Assembly: GCF_006829085.1 (NCBI RefSeq)
Contig: NZ_BJTC01000002.1
Location: 372,001-436,000, forward strand
Source: Chryseobacterium sp. ON_d1
GTDB taxonomy: Bacteria > Bacteroidota > Bacteroidia > Flavobacteriales > Weeksellaceae
DNA: 64,000 nucleotides
Direction of reading: 5' to 3'
Position numbers and translations under genes: made by a program
Notes under the pieces: generated by a model
Told to the model about the DNA's origin: nothing
The model's database searches: none
Seen by the model: only the letters and a program-made list of their open reading frames with translations
Shown: positions 1-7,967 of the stretch, piece by piece
Layout: the number at the start of each line of letters is the position of its first letter
Position numbering within the stretch: position 1 is the first letter of the stretch

Positions 1-43
1 TCCTTTTTATTGTAAAGAATTTTTCTTGTACAATTAATGTTTT

Positions 44-1063
44 TTATTTCATATACTTATCAAAGAATGCAATCATCTTTTCTGGATGTAATCCAAAATA
101 GTTGTAAGCATCAAATCTTCGGTTTGTACCTTCAATCCAAAACAGTTCTTTTTCAGTTGAACCTATTAAATCGAATATGGCTTGTGCATCATTTGGATTG
201 TCTGTCCAGGCATCATCTAAAACTTCCGACATAAAGTATGGGACTTTTACAGCGGGTGCAAATGGTTTTGGATCCATTTCGTAATGAGTAAAACCTCCTA
301 ATTTCAATTGTTCAAAAGCCATTAATTCCAAATACTGGCCAACGCCTGCATATCCTGCAAATTTTTTCATCATTGCCGTCATACACAAGGTCATTGGTCC
401 AAAAAAACAGATAATATGATCAAACAATTCAGGATATCTGTACATTGCTTCATAGGCTGCATTTCCACCTGTACAGCGGTTGTACAATGCCACTTTCATC
501 TTACTCAATTCAGGATGGCTATTTACATAATTTTGTGCGCCAACTACATCACGCCATTCATAACGTCCAATTCCGCATATATTGTTGTTTGCTGTTCCGC
601 TATTGCCATGATTCCGTAAATCATAAGCTAAAATATTATATCCTGCATTGGATAAATGTTTCATCTCAATAACAAAATCAATTTCCAAGTCATCCACACT
701 CGAAAACGGTTCGCCAAAATGCCCTGTAAATCCGGAACGGCTCATTGGCAGTGGATGATTCATAATGATAAGTTTGTCAGATTCGCCTTTTACGGAAGGA
801 ATATACCAGCCTTCGAGGGGAACACCATCACTGGAAGGAAAATAAATATCCTCCCAAACATTCATTCCATGATCAGCAGGAGTCTTGTGAACCGGAGTTC
901 TGAACGGTGGGCGGATAGCTCTTTCTCCCAAAAATTTAATGGCAGCATAATCTTGTTCAGATATACTTTTTTGCTGCTCAATTGCCTTTTCATAAACCTC
1001 TTTACCCAAGCGTCCTGCAAGGGTGTGATCTATTTGATAGTCTAAAGTTTTTTCAAATGCCAT
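44..1063 (-). CDS. alpha/beta hydrolase with a Cys nucleophile elbow
   Basis: A 339-residue protein without a signal peptide, with an alpha/beta-hydrolase layout: a strand followed by NHP near residue 102, a second strand with AYDLRNHGNSG around 146-156, and a nucleophile elbow NRCTGG at 195-200. The elbow carries Cys197 where most hydrolases have Ser in GxSxG, as in dienelactone-hydrolase-type enzymes. The C-terminal segment reads GTNRRFDAYNYFG, where a catalytic His would be expected, so the triad is uncertain; a His in the following GLHPEK is the nearest candidate. It is probably a cytoplasmic esterase-like enzyme of unknown substrate. It lies downstream of the AraC-type gene on the same strand, 228 bp away, so co-regulation is possible but unproven. 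Confidence 0.75.
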   Translation of the reverse strand: MAFEKTLDYQIDHTLAGRLGKEVYEKAIEQQKSISEQDYAAIKFLGERAIRPPFRTPVHKTPADHGMNVWEDIYFPSSDGVPLEGWYIPSVKGESDKLIIMNHPLPMSRSGFTGHFGEPFSSVDDLEIDFVIEMKHLSNAGYNILAYDLRNHGNSGTANNNICGIGRYEWRDVVGAQNYVNSHPELSKMKVALYNRCTGGNAAYEAMYRYPELFDHIICFFGPMTLCMTAMMKKFAGYAGVGQYLELMAFEQLKLGGFTHYEMDPKPFAPAVKVPYFMSEVLDDAWTDNPNDAQAIFDLIGSTEKELFWIEGTNRRFDAYNYFGLHPEKMIAFFDKYMK

Positions 1064-1291
1064 TATGTTAAAATTTAATGAGTTAATGTTGCAAATTTCT
1101 TCAGATCACACCAAAAATGACGAAAACAAATAAAGGTTGTATGGATACAAATTACCGATTCAGAAAATTTCTTGCGAATTTGATTGGCTGTTTGTGGGAT
1201 TTAATATGTATTACCATTAAAATTACTCTGGGCTCTCAATCTTTAACGGTATCAAATATTGATGAAAATAAATAAGGGTTTTTAGACGCAA

Positions 1292-2161
1292 TCATTTTTT
1301 TTGAAAACCTGAAGGTGACTTTCCTGTAACTTTTTTAAACAGGCGTGAAAAATAGTTAGGATATTCAAATCCCAATTGATAAGCAACCTCTGAAACAGTA
1401 TGCTTATTGTTTTTTAAAAGGCTTTTTGAGGTATCTATTATTTGTAAGTGAATATGTTCTAAAACAGGCTTACCGGTGTGAAATTTTATTACATCGCTTA
1501 AATAATTCGGAGTAACATTTAGCCTTTTGGCAAAATAGGTGACAGTCGGTTGAGTGACACTTTCGTTATTATTGCTGTAATAAGTGTCTAAGAGCTTGAA
1601 GAAGTCGCTAATCAACCGGTTATTTTTTTCTTTTCTCACACCAAACTGTCGTTCATAAAATTTTGAAATATGGGCAAACATCAGATTGCAATAGGCTAAT
1701 AACAGATTCATCGAAAAATTATTACTTTCATATTCTCGCAAAGCATCCTCAAATATCCTGGTTATGACCATTTCTTCGTCTTTCTCTAAATAAAGTGGCT
1801 CATGCAGTCCATAAGTGAGAAAAGAATATTCTAAATGCTGATAATTGGAGATAACATCCTCGGTAATTTGAATGTAATATCCTTTAAAAGGCTTTTCCAC
1901 GTTCCACTGTATAGGTTGATTGGGACTTGAAAAAAACATAAGACTTTTGTCACCTTCACCATTCAATTCAAATTTAATTGAAATACGATAGAAATTAGGG
2001 CAGACAGGGGGAGTCGCCAAAATAAAGCGATCAGGATAAAAACCAATGTCTATCCAATTATGCTTTGGTAATTTAGCTTTAACATATTGATTAAATGATT
2101 TAATGTCATGAAATTTCTCTGTACGTTCGGACAGATTCGTCCAGATTATTTTATTTTTCAT
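1292..2161 (-). CDS. AraC-family transcriptional regulator with a VOC-like N-terminal cap
   Basis: A 289-residue regulator. The C-terminal ~100 residues form the double helix-turn-helix of AraC/XylS proteins (YLSDVIKFHTGK, then SEVAYQLGFEYPNYFSRLFK and a KSPSGF ending). The N-terminal part resembles the effector domain seen in the AraC protein at 44192. I chose the ATG at 2161; an upstream in-frame ATG at 2215 would add 18 residues lying across the promoter. The first ~20 residues (MKNKIIWTNL then ERTEKF) closely match the start of the VOC protein at 4684 (MKPKMIWANL then ERTQKF), and the upstream DNA matches as well. The 5' end therefore looks captured from a VOC gene copy. It may control the hydrolase downstream or the VOC gene. 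Confidence 0.85.
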   Translation of the reverse strand: MKNKIIWTNLSERTEKFHDIKSFNQYVKAKLPKHNWIDIGFYPDRFILATPPVCPNFYRISIKFELNGEGDKSLMFFSSPNQPIQWNVEKPFKGYYIQITEDVISNYQHLEYSFLTYGLHEPLYLEKDEEMVITRIFEDALREYESNNFSMNLLLAYCNLMFAHISKFYERQFGVRKEKNNRLISDFFKLLDTYYSNNNESVTQPTVTYFAKRLNVTPNYLSDVIKFHTGKPVLEHIHLQIIDTSKSLLKNNKHTVSEVAYQLGFEYPNYFSRLFKKVTGKSPSGFQKK

Positions 2162-2236
2162 CTCATTGATATTTTGGGTTAGAATAAAGGTATTGTTTTT
2201 ACAGAATAAAAGCATTCATGTGGCAGGATTTTGTAT
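2105..2236 (-). repeat. 5' duplication: promoter and first codons shared with the VOC gene (copy 1)
   Basis: About 130 bp covering the promoter region, start codon and first ~20 codons of the AraC gene align with 4619-4753, the same part of the VOC gene. On the minus strand both contain TGCCACATGA, then GCTTTTATTCT, then AATACCTTTAT, then the ATG. The coding part differs by a 12-nt deletion in this copy. The candidate -7 element TACCTTTA is conserved in both. The conserved TGCCACATGA block upstream could be an activator site. Confidence 0.75.
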
Positions 2237-2374
2237 TTTTATAAAGAGATATTAAAATGGAAATACCATTCAGAAATTAGATTCAAATATTAAACTGCTT
2301 TTATAAAAGTTAAGAAAGCCTTATGCTATATTTGAGATTCTGATGTTTGCTGAACGTAATCAATATTATCATAG

Positions 2375-3157
2375 ATGAAATTTTTACTGGACCTTTTATT
2401 TCGTGTTGTACAGCTTTTTACAGAACCTTACTTCTTAGTGTTTCTGGGGCTGATTATAATTGCTGTGCTAAAAAGGAAAAGTAGGTATAAAAAGTTAAGA
2501 GCCGGAATTGGTATATCAATTGTTTTGCTTATCATTTTCATAGGAAATGGTTTTCTGGGTCAATTGACGTCCGGATATCTGCAGAAAAGTTACCTTAATA
2601 CTGGTGCAGATAAAAATAAGAATTCTCAGCATCCTTTTATTGTCGTATTGGGTGGTGGGGTTGTAGATTTTGACCGTGCAGAAAAACTGCATATCATGTC
2701 CTATTCCAGATTGGTAAAGACTTATCAGCTGTATTATACATACAGAGAAAATCATCAGTCCTGTAAAATATTGGTTTCAGGAAAGGGAAGAGGCCGCACC
2801 AGTGAAGCGGAATTGTTCAGTGAAAGCTTAAAGAAAATGGGGGTACCAGACTCTGATATTATTAAGGAAGACAAAAGCATGAATACGTATGAAAATGCAA
2901 AATATTCCAGCAAGATTTTAAAGCAGATGGCTCCTTCCAGTGTAGATCTGGTGACTTCAGGCTTTCATATGAAAAGAGCGGTTTCCCTGTTTCAGACATT
3001 TGGATTAAATCCTGTTCCGCAGCCTTCTGACTTTATCAATACTGAAATTACGGCATTTCCTAACAGTTATAATGCTGCATTTACTTTTGTCATGCTCAAA
3101 GAAGTGTTGGGAATATGGCAGGTACAGCTTTATAACAGTCTGGGTTTGAATGGGTAG
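2375..3157 (+). CDS. YdcF/SanA/ElyC family (DUF218) membrane protein
   Basis: A 260-residue protein with two N-terminal membrane segments (about residues 13-30 and 42-60) followed by a DUF218 domain: VVLGGGV at the first strand, then ILVSGKGRGRTSEAE, STY-like MNTYENA and a VTSGFHMKRA block. Members of this family (SanA, ElyC, YdcF) are inner-membrane proteins linked to envelope integrity, peptidoglycan or polysaccharide precursor metabolism; no reaction is firmly assigned to most of them. It is divergent from the AraC gene at 1292-2161, with 213 bp between, and stands alone on the plus strand. The specific role here is unknown. Confidence 0.85.
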   Translation: MKFLLDLLFRVVQLFTEPYFLVFLGLIIIAVLKRKSRYKKLRAGIGISIVLLIIFIGNGFLGQLTSGYLQKSYLNTGADKNKNSQHPFIVVLGGGVVDFDRAEKLHIMSYSRLVKTYQLYYTYRENHQSCKILVSGKGRGRTSEAELFSESLKKMGVPDSDIIKEDKSMNTYENAKYSSKILKQMAPSSVDLVTSGFHMKRAVSLFQTFGLNPVPQPSDFINTEITAFPNSYNAAFTFVMLKEVLGIWQVQLYNSLGLNG

Positions 3158-3225
3158 GATTAAATTTATAAACCGGACACTTAATTTAATTCAAGCGCCC
3201 GGTTTAGTTTAAACAAGTTGGGTTA

Positions 3226-4095
3226 TCATTTTGCTTTCTTCAGCGAAATTAATGTCTGTAAAACAACAGATGCAATAATAAATCCCAACCCCAGATAAAA
3301 AGCAGGATTGACTTCCTTACTTTCACCAAAAAATAAAAAGGCCATAATAATGGCATATACCGGTTCCAGATTATAGGAGAGGTTAACAGTAAAGGCAGGA
3401 ATTTTCTTCAAAACCTCTGCAAACATTACATATAAGCCTACCGTACAAAAAAGTGATAAAATGCCCAAATAAACCGTGTTTTTTAAGTCAGGAACTATGC
3501 TATCTGACTGAAAAAAGAGGAGATATACGGGCAAAAATGCTCCCCAGCATACAGTACCGGCTATCATCTGATAATAGTTGATCACTTTAGTATCAAAATG
3601 GCTTACCAGGCGTTTGTTGTATAGGGTATACAGAGCTCCCAATGCTGATGAAAATATTCCAAGAAGGATCCCAAGCTGATAGGAGGTATCAAAATGAAAT
3701 ATTAGACTAATTCCCGCAATGGTCAGCATACTGAGCAGCAATTCTGAAAGCCTGAACTGCTCTTTATCAATAACAGGTTTGAATACGGCCGTGAAAAAAC
3801 TCGTCAGGCAGTAGCAGACCACACCAATAGAGATGTTGGCATATTTTATACTGGCATAAAAAAGAAGCCAATGTAGCGTAAGTAATAATCCGGGTTTAGC
3901 GATCTGAACTTTTTCCTTCAGGGAAATATCTGATGGAATTTTAAACAGTTTTAAAATAAAGAATAAAATGATAGAGGAGAATAGAAGCCTATACCAGACC
4001 AGTAAACCTTCATTAAGAGTGATCAGTTTTCCGAATACACCGGTAAATCCAGCCAATATCACGGCCAGATGCAATAATAAATATGATTTTTTCAT
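3226..4095 (-). CDS. EamA/DMT-superfamily transporter
   Basis: A 289-residue, almost wholly hydrophobic protein with about ten membrane helices in two repeated halves, the layout of EamA (drug/metabolite) transporters. Typical features include the early LNEGLLVWYRLLFSSI stretch, an LLFYASIKYANISIG block in the first half, and the second-half LEPVYAIIMAFLFFGE segment, where Pro-Val and the final FGE are common in the family. Such proteins export small metabolites or amino acids across the inner membrane; the substrate cannot be read from sequence. It sits between the convergent YdcF gene (68 bp) and the VOC gene upstream on the same strand, separated from the latter by a strong hairpin at 4140-4189. 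Confidence 0.9.
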   Translation of the reverse strand: MKKSYLLLHLAVILAGFTGVFGKLITLNEGLLVWYRLLFSSIILFFILKLFKIPSDISLKEKVQIAKPGLLLTLHWLLFYASIKYANISIGVVCYCLTSFFTAVFKPVIDKEQFRLSELLLSMLTIAGISLIFHFDTSYQLGILLGIFSSALGALYTLYNKRLVSHFDTKVINYYQMIAGTVCWGAFLPVYLLFFQSDSIVPDLKNTVYLGILSLFCTVGLYVMFAEVLKKIPAFTVNLSYNLEPVYAIIMAFLFFGESKEVNPAFYLGLGFIIASVVLQTLISLKKAK

Positions 4096-4139
4096 TAGAG
4101 AATGAACTGTAAAAGTTGAATTAATATTTTATAAAACCA

Positions 4140-4189
4140 GAAGCATAAGAATACTGGCCGTTAATCAGTTAACGGCAGAAGTATGCTTC
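4140..4189. terminator. nested inverted repeat between the VOC and EamA genes
   Basis: A perfect 8-bp stem (GCCGTTAA/TTAACGGC, 4157-4164 and 4169-4176) with a 4-nt loop sits inside a second 8-bp inverted repeat GAAGCATA/TATGCTTC (4140-4147 and 4182-4189). It lies after the VOC stop and 45 bp before the EamA start. It has no long T-run on the minus strand, so it could be a terminator, an operator or an RNA processing element. Confidence 0.5.
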
Positions 4190-4288
4190 AAATTAATTTG
4201 AAAATATTAAGGGGCCGGAGGAGGCAGACAGTTCGAGCGGTTCATATTGATTTATTGAGTTCCAAATATAGAGAAAATAGGGTAAGGT

Positions 4289-4684
4289 TTACATAAAAAA
4301 TACATTAAACTTATGTCCATCGGGGTCTGCAAACACAAAACCATAGTAATGCTCTCCAAAGCTTTCAGGTTCCGAAATAATTGTTCCACCGGCATTCTTT
4401 ACTTCCTGAGCCCAATCATCTACCTGTGTTTTATTGTCGGCTGAAAGAGTGAAAATAATTTCATTGGAATCTTGAGGGTCTCCAAAATTCATGGTTTTTA
4501 AATTTCTCTCGATGATATTTTTTAAGAAAAAATGAATGACAAATTCATTTTCCCCGAAAAAGAAGCTTACCAGTTCATTGGAGGTGTGCGGATTATTAGG
4601 CTTGAATCCAAGCTCCATATAAAACTTCTGTGTACGCTCAAGGTCGGTTACGGCCAGATTGGCCCAGATCATTTTAGGTTTCAT
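4289..4684 (-). CDS. VOC-family protein (glyoxalase/bleomycin-resistance fold)
   Basis: A 131-residue single-domain protein with the beta-alpha-beta-beta-beta repeat of the vicinal oxygen chelate superfamily: WANLAVTDLERTQKFYMELGF at the start and FVFADPDGHKFNVFF at the end, with an EHYYGF segment before it. The length is usual for PhnB/glyoxalase-like single domains, which act as dimers. Family members isomerise, oxygenate or sequester small molecules; the substrate here is unknown. Its promoter and first codons were apparently copied onto the AraC gene 2.5 kb away, which suggests but does not prove a shared regulator. Confidence 0.85.
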   Translation of the reverse strand: MKPKMIWANLAVTDLERTQKFYMELGFKPNNPHTSNELVSFFFGENEFVIHFFLKNIIERNLKTMNFGDPQDSNEIIFTLSADNKTQVDDWAQEVKNAGGTIISEPESFGEHYYGFVFADPDGHKFNVFFM

Positions 4685-4753
4685 ATTATATATTTTGGTT
4701 AGATAAAGGTATTATGTTTGGATAGAATAAAAGCTGTCATGTGGCAAGAAAAA
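4619..4753 (-). repeat. 5' duplication: promoter and first codons of the VOC gene (copy 2, likely source)
   Basis: This segment pairs with 2105-2236. It is the likely source because the encoded N-terminus is the normal first strand and helix of a VOC protein, whereas the same residues are foreign to AraC regulators. The shared minus-strand blocks are TGCCACATGA, GCTTTTATTCT and AATACCTTTAT. Confidence 0.7.
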
Positions 4754-4897
4754 GAGATTCTGACAGAATATAATTGCTTCCCAGTCTCGAAAAATTTTTA
4801 AAACAGCTCAATGTTTTTTTTAGAAAACGATTGAAGAAGAAAATGGATTTCCTCTAAGGTTCTACGTGGATTAATTTAACATAATATAATGAAAAAT

Positions 4898-5300
4898 GAA
4901 AGGAAATATCATCTATAAAATCAATGCACTAGAAAAGCCGTAAATCCTGTTAAAAATTTTGCTGAAAACTGGGAGAAATATCAGGCAATCATCTTTATTA
5001 CAAAGACTGGTAATTGTATGGGGTTGATGAGTTTTATGAAGCTCATTGGGAACTTTACCTAAAGATACCCGTAAATTTTATGAGAATCTTCTGGGACATT
5101 ATTTTTCTGATCTGATCAAGTATGGTCAGAATTTTTACAAAAAAAATGTTTTTCACGCCGTTTAAAGAAAATTTTAAAGATTTTGAAGAACTTGACGACC
5201 TCGTAGAGAAAACAGATTTATGACTCAAGAAGAGCTCTTGGAAATCGTTGAAGTGTATCTCTGGAAGGAAAAAGTAAAGAATAAGGGATTCTCAACGATT
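4898..5300 (+). pseudogene. decayed protein-coding gene, family not recognised
   Basis: No frame is open through this stretch, yet consecutive frames give protein-like text that joins up: VNPVKNFAENWEKYQAIIF, then in another frame DEFYEAHWELYLKIP and MRIFWDIIFL, then FTPFKENFKDFEELDDLVE, then TQEELLEIVEVYLWKEKVK. At least two frameshifts and an in-frame stop separate these parts. This is what a former gene of roughly 130 codons would look like after decay. I do not recognise the family. The surrounding 4754-4897 and 5301-5507 hold nothing else that I can support. Confidence 0.5.
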
Positions 5301-5507
5301 AGTACTCTATTTCATTGCATTATAAAACATCCCATAATTTATATTATGTTAAATTGTATATTGTTTAAGTTCCAAAGATTCAAAGCACATCCCAGATTTT
5401 CATTATTTTAAATTCTTGATTATAACAACAGATTTTTCAAGTAACAATCAACTCTATTCCTGGTTTCCCTGCTTCATTATAATCTCATCATAATATTTTT
5501 AAAAATT

Positions 5508-5555
5508 AAAATGGCGGATTAAGAATTTTTACATTAAGTCTTAATCCGCCATTTT
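5508..5555 (-). terminator. intrinsic terminator of the TPR/DUF6624 gene
   Basis: A 17-bp perfect inverted repeat (5508-5524 with 5539-5555, core ATGGCGGATTAAGA) lies 11 bp past the stop codon at 5566. On the minus strand the stem is followed by a T-rich run. Confidence 0.8.
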
Positions 5556-5565
5556 ACAAATTGAT

Positions 5566-6525
5566 TTAATTCTTCTTATTTAGTTTTTCTAATTCGGGTA
5601 ATTCACTTTTATATTTTTCAACATCCCAAACTAAATCCCAATTTTTTACATAGTCAGAGATTGGACCTAGGCCAACTTCTGTTCTTCTTTTATCTACATG
5701 GTCTGGATCAATTAAAGGTAAAACATAGTAAGATTTATTGCTCTGATTGATTCCTATCTGACTTCCATATATCTGTTTTCTACCTTCCCGGATTTCTATT
5801 CTGTCGATTAACAAAGCTAAAGAACCTGGACTTGCATTGCCTTTTGTTACGGCTTCCTTCATCATAGGTAAATATTTTTTTTGTGTTTCCAGATCTGAAT
5901 GTTGAATGACAAGAAATAAAGCACTGTTGGCTTGTGCGCCTACTTTGTCTTTACCAACCCAGCCTTTCTCATCTAATATTTTTTTTACTTTTATTAAGTT
6001 AAGCGAGTCTTTCTGCATTGTTATTTTCCAAAGATCTTTCATTTCTTTAGAATCCGGGCCGAATTTTTTTTGCGTATCATCCATTTGCATTCTGTATTTT
6101 TGGTCTTCCTCAAGAATTGCCAATAATTCAGCCTGCAGGGGTTTGTCATAATTGGCTTCTATTGCCGCTATTTTTTTTTCTAGCTTTTCAATAGTTTTCC
6201 CCCACTCTTTTTTTGAATGTAGATTATCCAAATCAGTATCAGAATTTAAGTGCTTTAGATTGGTCCAGCCTTTTTCTATTGACTGGTTCAGCCATTTAAA
6301 GGCTTTTTTCGTATTTCCTGCTAAAGCAGATGAGCAAGCGCCGTTATATAAGTGATTTGGATTTTCGCTTTCAATTTTAAAAGCTTTATCATATACATCA
6401 GCAGACATTTTATAATCTTTTGCTCTGTATAATTGATCAGCTTCAGTTATTAATTTTGAATATTCCTGAGCATTGATGCTTGTGAATAAAAATAATAATA
6501 ACAATGTATAAATATGGTTTCTCAT
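5566..6525 (-). CDS. secreted TPR protein with a C-terminal DUF6624 domain
   Basis: A 319-residue protein with a signal peptide ending near residue 19 (TSINAQ). Residues ~20-115 contain TPR-like helices (AKDYKMSADVYDKAFKIE, then LYNGACSSALAGNTKKAFKWL). The rest, about 125-315, looks like DUF6624: EDQKYRMQMDD near its start, then FLVIQHSDLETQKKYLPMM, LIDRIEIREGRKQIYGSQ, and the closing VDKRRTEVGLGPISDYV. The molecular function of DUF6624 is not established as far as I know. The protein is probably periplasmic. It is a single-gene unit with a strong terminator and is divergent from the orphan gene at 6870. Confidence 0.75.
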   Translation of the reverse strand: MRNHIYTLLLLFLFTSINAQEYSKLITEADQLYRAKDYKMSADVYDKAFKIESENPNHLYNGACSSALAGNTKKAFKWLNQSIEKGWTNLKHLNSDTDLDNLHSKKEWGKTIEKLEKKIAAIEANYDKPLQAELLAILEEDQKYRMQMDDTQKKFGPDSKEMKDLWKITMQKDSLNLIKVKKILDEKGWVGKDKVGAQANSALFLVIQHSDLETQKKYLPMMKEAVTKGNASPGSLALLIDRIEIREGRKQIYGSQIGINQSNKSYYVLPLIDPDHVDKRRTEVGLGPISDYVKNWDLVWDVEKYKSELPELEKLNKKN

Positions 6526-6869
6526 TTTTTTCTGTATTTAATGGCTAGTTTTTTTAAGTTTTGTTGTAATTCATATGGTCAGAGGATACAGCTTTTATGT
6601 GTAATCCATCAAATGTTGTCTGATTATACTCATCAAAGAGCCCTGTATAGATATGTTTTTGTCTCCAAAATAATATTTTGAATTTTTTAGAAAATAAAAA
6701 TAACACGACGACTTGTGTCGCTACTCACTTATACTTTTGTATTAGTAATTAAATGATAAGAGTTTTTATATGCGCAATAAAAATAAACAAAAATTTTGAT
6801 TACTAAAACCCTATGCCGGGGATTATACAGCAAAAATTAAAATTAACTATTTAAATTAAAAGAAAAATC
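6526..6869. other. divergent intergenic region
   Basis: A 344-bp AT-rich region between divergent genes. It holds the 45-bp promoter/operator element at 6701-6745 and an apparent ~125-nt 5' leader for the gene at 6870. I see no further gene in it. Confidence 0.7.
6701..6745 (+). promoter_or_regulatory. 45-bp promoter/operator element, copy A
   Basis: The element starts TAACACGACGA and ends TACTTTTGTATTAG; the -7 box TACTTTTG is at 6732-6739. Upstream, CGAC and GTCG form a short inverted repeat. The same 45-bp layout, identical at 35 positions by my count, occurs in opposite orientation at 15475-15519 in front of the BspA-like gene. Confidence 0.65.
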
Positions 6870-7493
6870 ATGGGAGAATTAACAAGACAACAAAAAGAAG
6901 CAATTGCTTGGGCTGATGTAGTAGCTGGATTAATGACAGCAGAGTCCGGATTTGTAAGCCTTTTTATAGCAGCAGCAGCTTCAATGGCATACTACAAAGA
7001 TAAAGTAGCTAATGAGGGTTGGAAAACTATTATAACTGAAGAACCTGTCCTTCCAAGTAACAGTAATAATTATGGTATTTTACATAATCTTACATGTGAA
7101 AAGTATTTAACAGACGGATATGATCAGGTTACCTATAACGAGATTCTTATTACTGCGGTTAAAGTAAGACCTGATCTCGCGAGTGAAATTTATGGAATTG
7201 CTCAGGATTATTTCCAAGAGAAAGTAGAAATGGCGATACAGAAAAATTTGGTATCTGTAGATGATAAAGTAAATGCAATACTCGATGCTGTTCCATTGAA
7301 GGGTGTTGATATCGATAAAGTATATCAACTGTTAACCGTTATTGATAACACTGATGATGATGACGATTGGCAGACAAATGTTCAAAATCTGATACAGCTT
7401 GTACCGAGTTTTAACTTAAACGATAATGATAAGAATGTTTTAATTAATTCTTTTGAGATACTTAAGAACAGTTATCAATTATGGAGTAAATAG
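6870..7493 (+). CDS. orphan protein of unknown function
   Basis: A 207-residue protein that I do not recognise. There is no signal peptide. Residues ~22-43 (MTAESGFVSLFIAAAASMAYY) are small and hydrophobic and could form an amphipathic or membrane helix. The remainder looks alpha-helical and acidic, with a DDDDDW cluster near residue 165. The ATG follows an A-rich leader; transcription probably starts at the shared 45-bp element 125 nt upstream, and a terminator follows 30 bp after the stop, so this is a complete single-gene unit. A small effector or toxin-like role is possible but nothing in the sequence proves it. Confidence 0.65.
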   Translation: MGELTRQQKEAIAWADVVAGLMTAESGFVSLFIAAAASMAYYKDKVANEGWKTIITEEPVLPSNSNNYGILHNLTCEKYLTDGYDQVTYNEILITAVKVRPDLASEIYGIAQDYFQEKVEMAIQKNLVSVDDKVNAILDAVPLKGVDIDKVYQLLTVIDNTDDDDDWQTNVQNLIQLVPSFNLNDNDKNVLINSFEILKNSYQLWSK

Positions 7494-7883
7494 TTTGTGG
7501 CAGAATCAACCTTATAACCTTTTATTACAGCTCTTTTTTGGGGCTGTATTTTTATTTATCTAAAATATTTTAGAAGTTGCTACATAATTAAGATCATTTG
7601 CAAACCTAACCTAAAGTTCTTGTTTATATCGGATCGTAGTTGGCTCATATGCTTCTCTAACATTTAAATTTACCCTTTAAGTCAATCTGATTTTTTTGAG
7701 ATTATGTAGTACAAATTAATAATTATGAAACTTTATCCTACTTCTTCTGAAGGATTTGAGGAAATAATTTTCTGTTTTTTTGATGAGTAAATTTACAATA
7801 TAACACAAAAGGGTTATTCCATATTGCAGATTTTGATTTTAACTTTAACAAATTAATAAAAAATCATTGATATTTAAAAAAAA
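7494..7883. other. intergenic region
   Basis: About 390 bp. Apart from the terminator at 7526-7556, I see no gene, tRNA or clear repeat. The 3' end (7863-7900) is very A-rich with a short inverted repeat AATCATT/AATGATT just upstream of the small ORF. Confidence 0.6.
7526..7556 (+). terminator. intrinsic terminator after the orphan gene
   Basis: Stem TACAGCTC (7526-7533) pairs with GGGCTGTA (7541-7548) with one mismatch, followed by a T-run at 7549 onward. It lies 32 bp past the stop at 7493. Confidence 0.7.
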
Positions 7884-7967
7884 ATGATTGATGATTTACT
7901 GAACGTACCTAGAGGAAGTTTCAGTCTAGGCGATCTAATTTATTCATCTAAAAAACAAAAGATATGA
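7884..7967 (+). CDS. possible 27-residue leader/coupling ORF
   Basis: ATG at 7884 opens a 27-codon ORF whose TGA overlaps the ATG of the next gene as ATGA (7964-7967), the classic arrangement for translational coupling. The peptide begins MIDDLLNVPRGSF and ends SSKKQKI. A 6-bp perfect hairpin CCTAGA/TCTAGG (7908-7913, 7925-7930) lies inside it. It could be a coupling peptide, or the remaining tail of a larger lost gene. No family is recognised. Confidence 0.35.
   Translation: MIDDLLNVPRGSFSLGDLIYSSKKQKI

Noticed and set aside
4215..4260. 12-codon minus-strand ORF encoding MNRSNCLPPPAP downstream of the VOC gene
   Set aside because: It resembles the tail of a small Cys/Pro-rich peptide, but a stop lies just upstream in frame, there is no leader, and the length is too short to support a gene.
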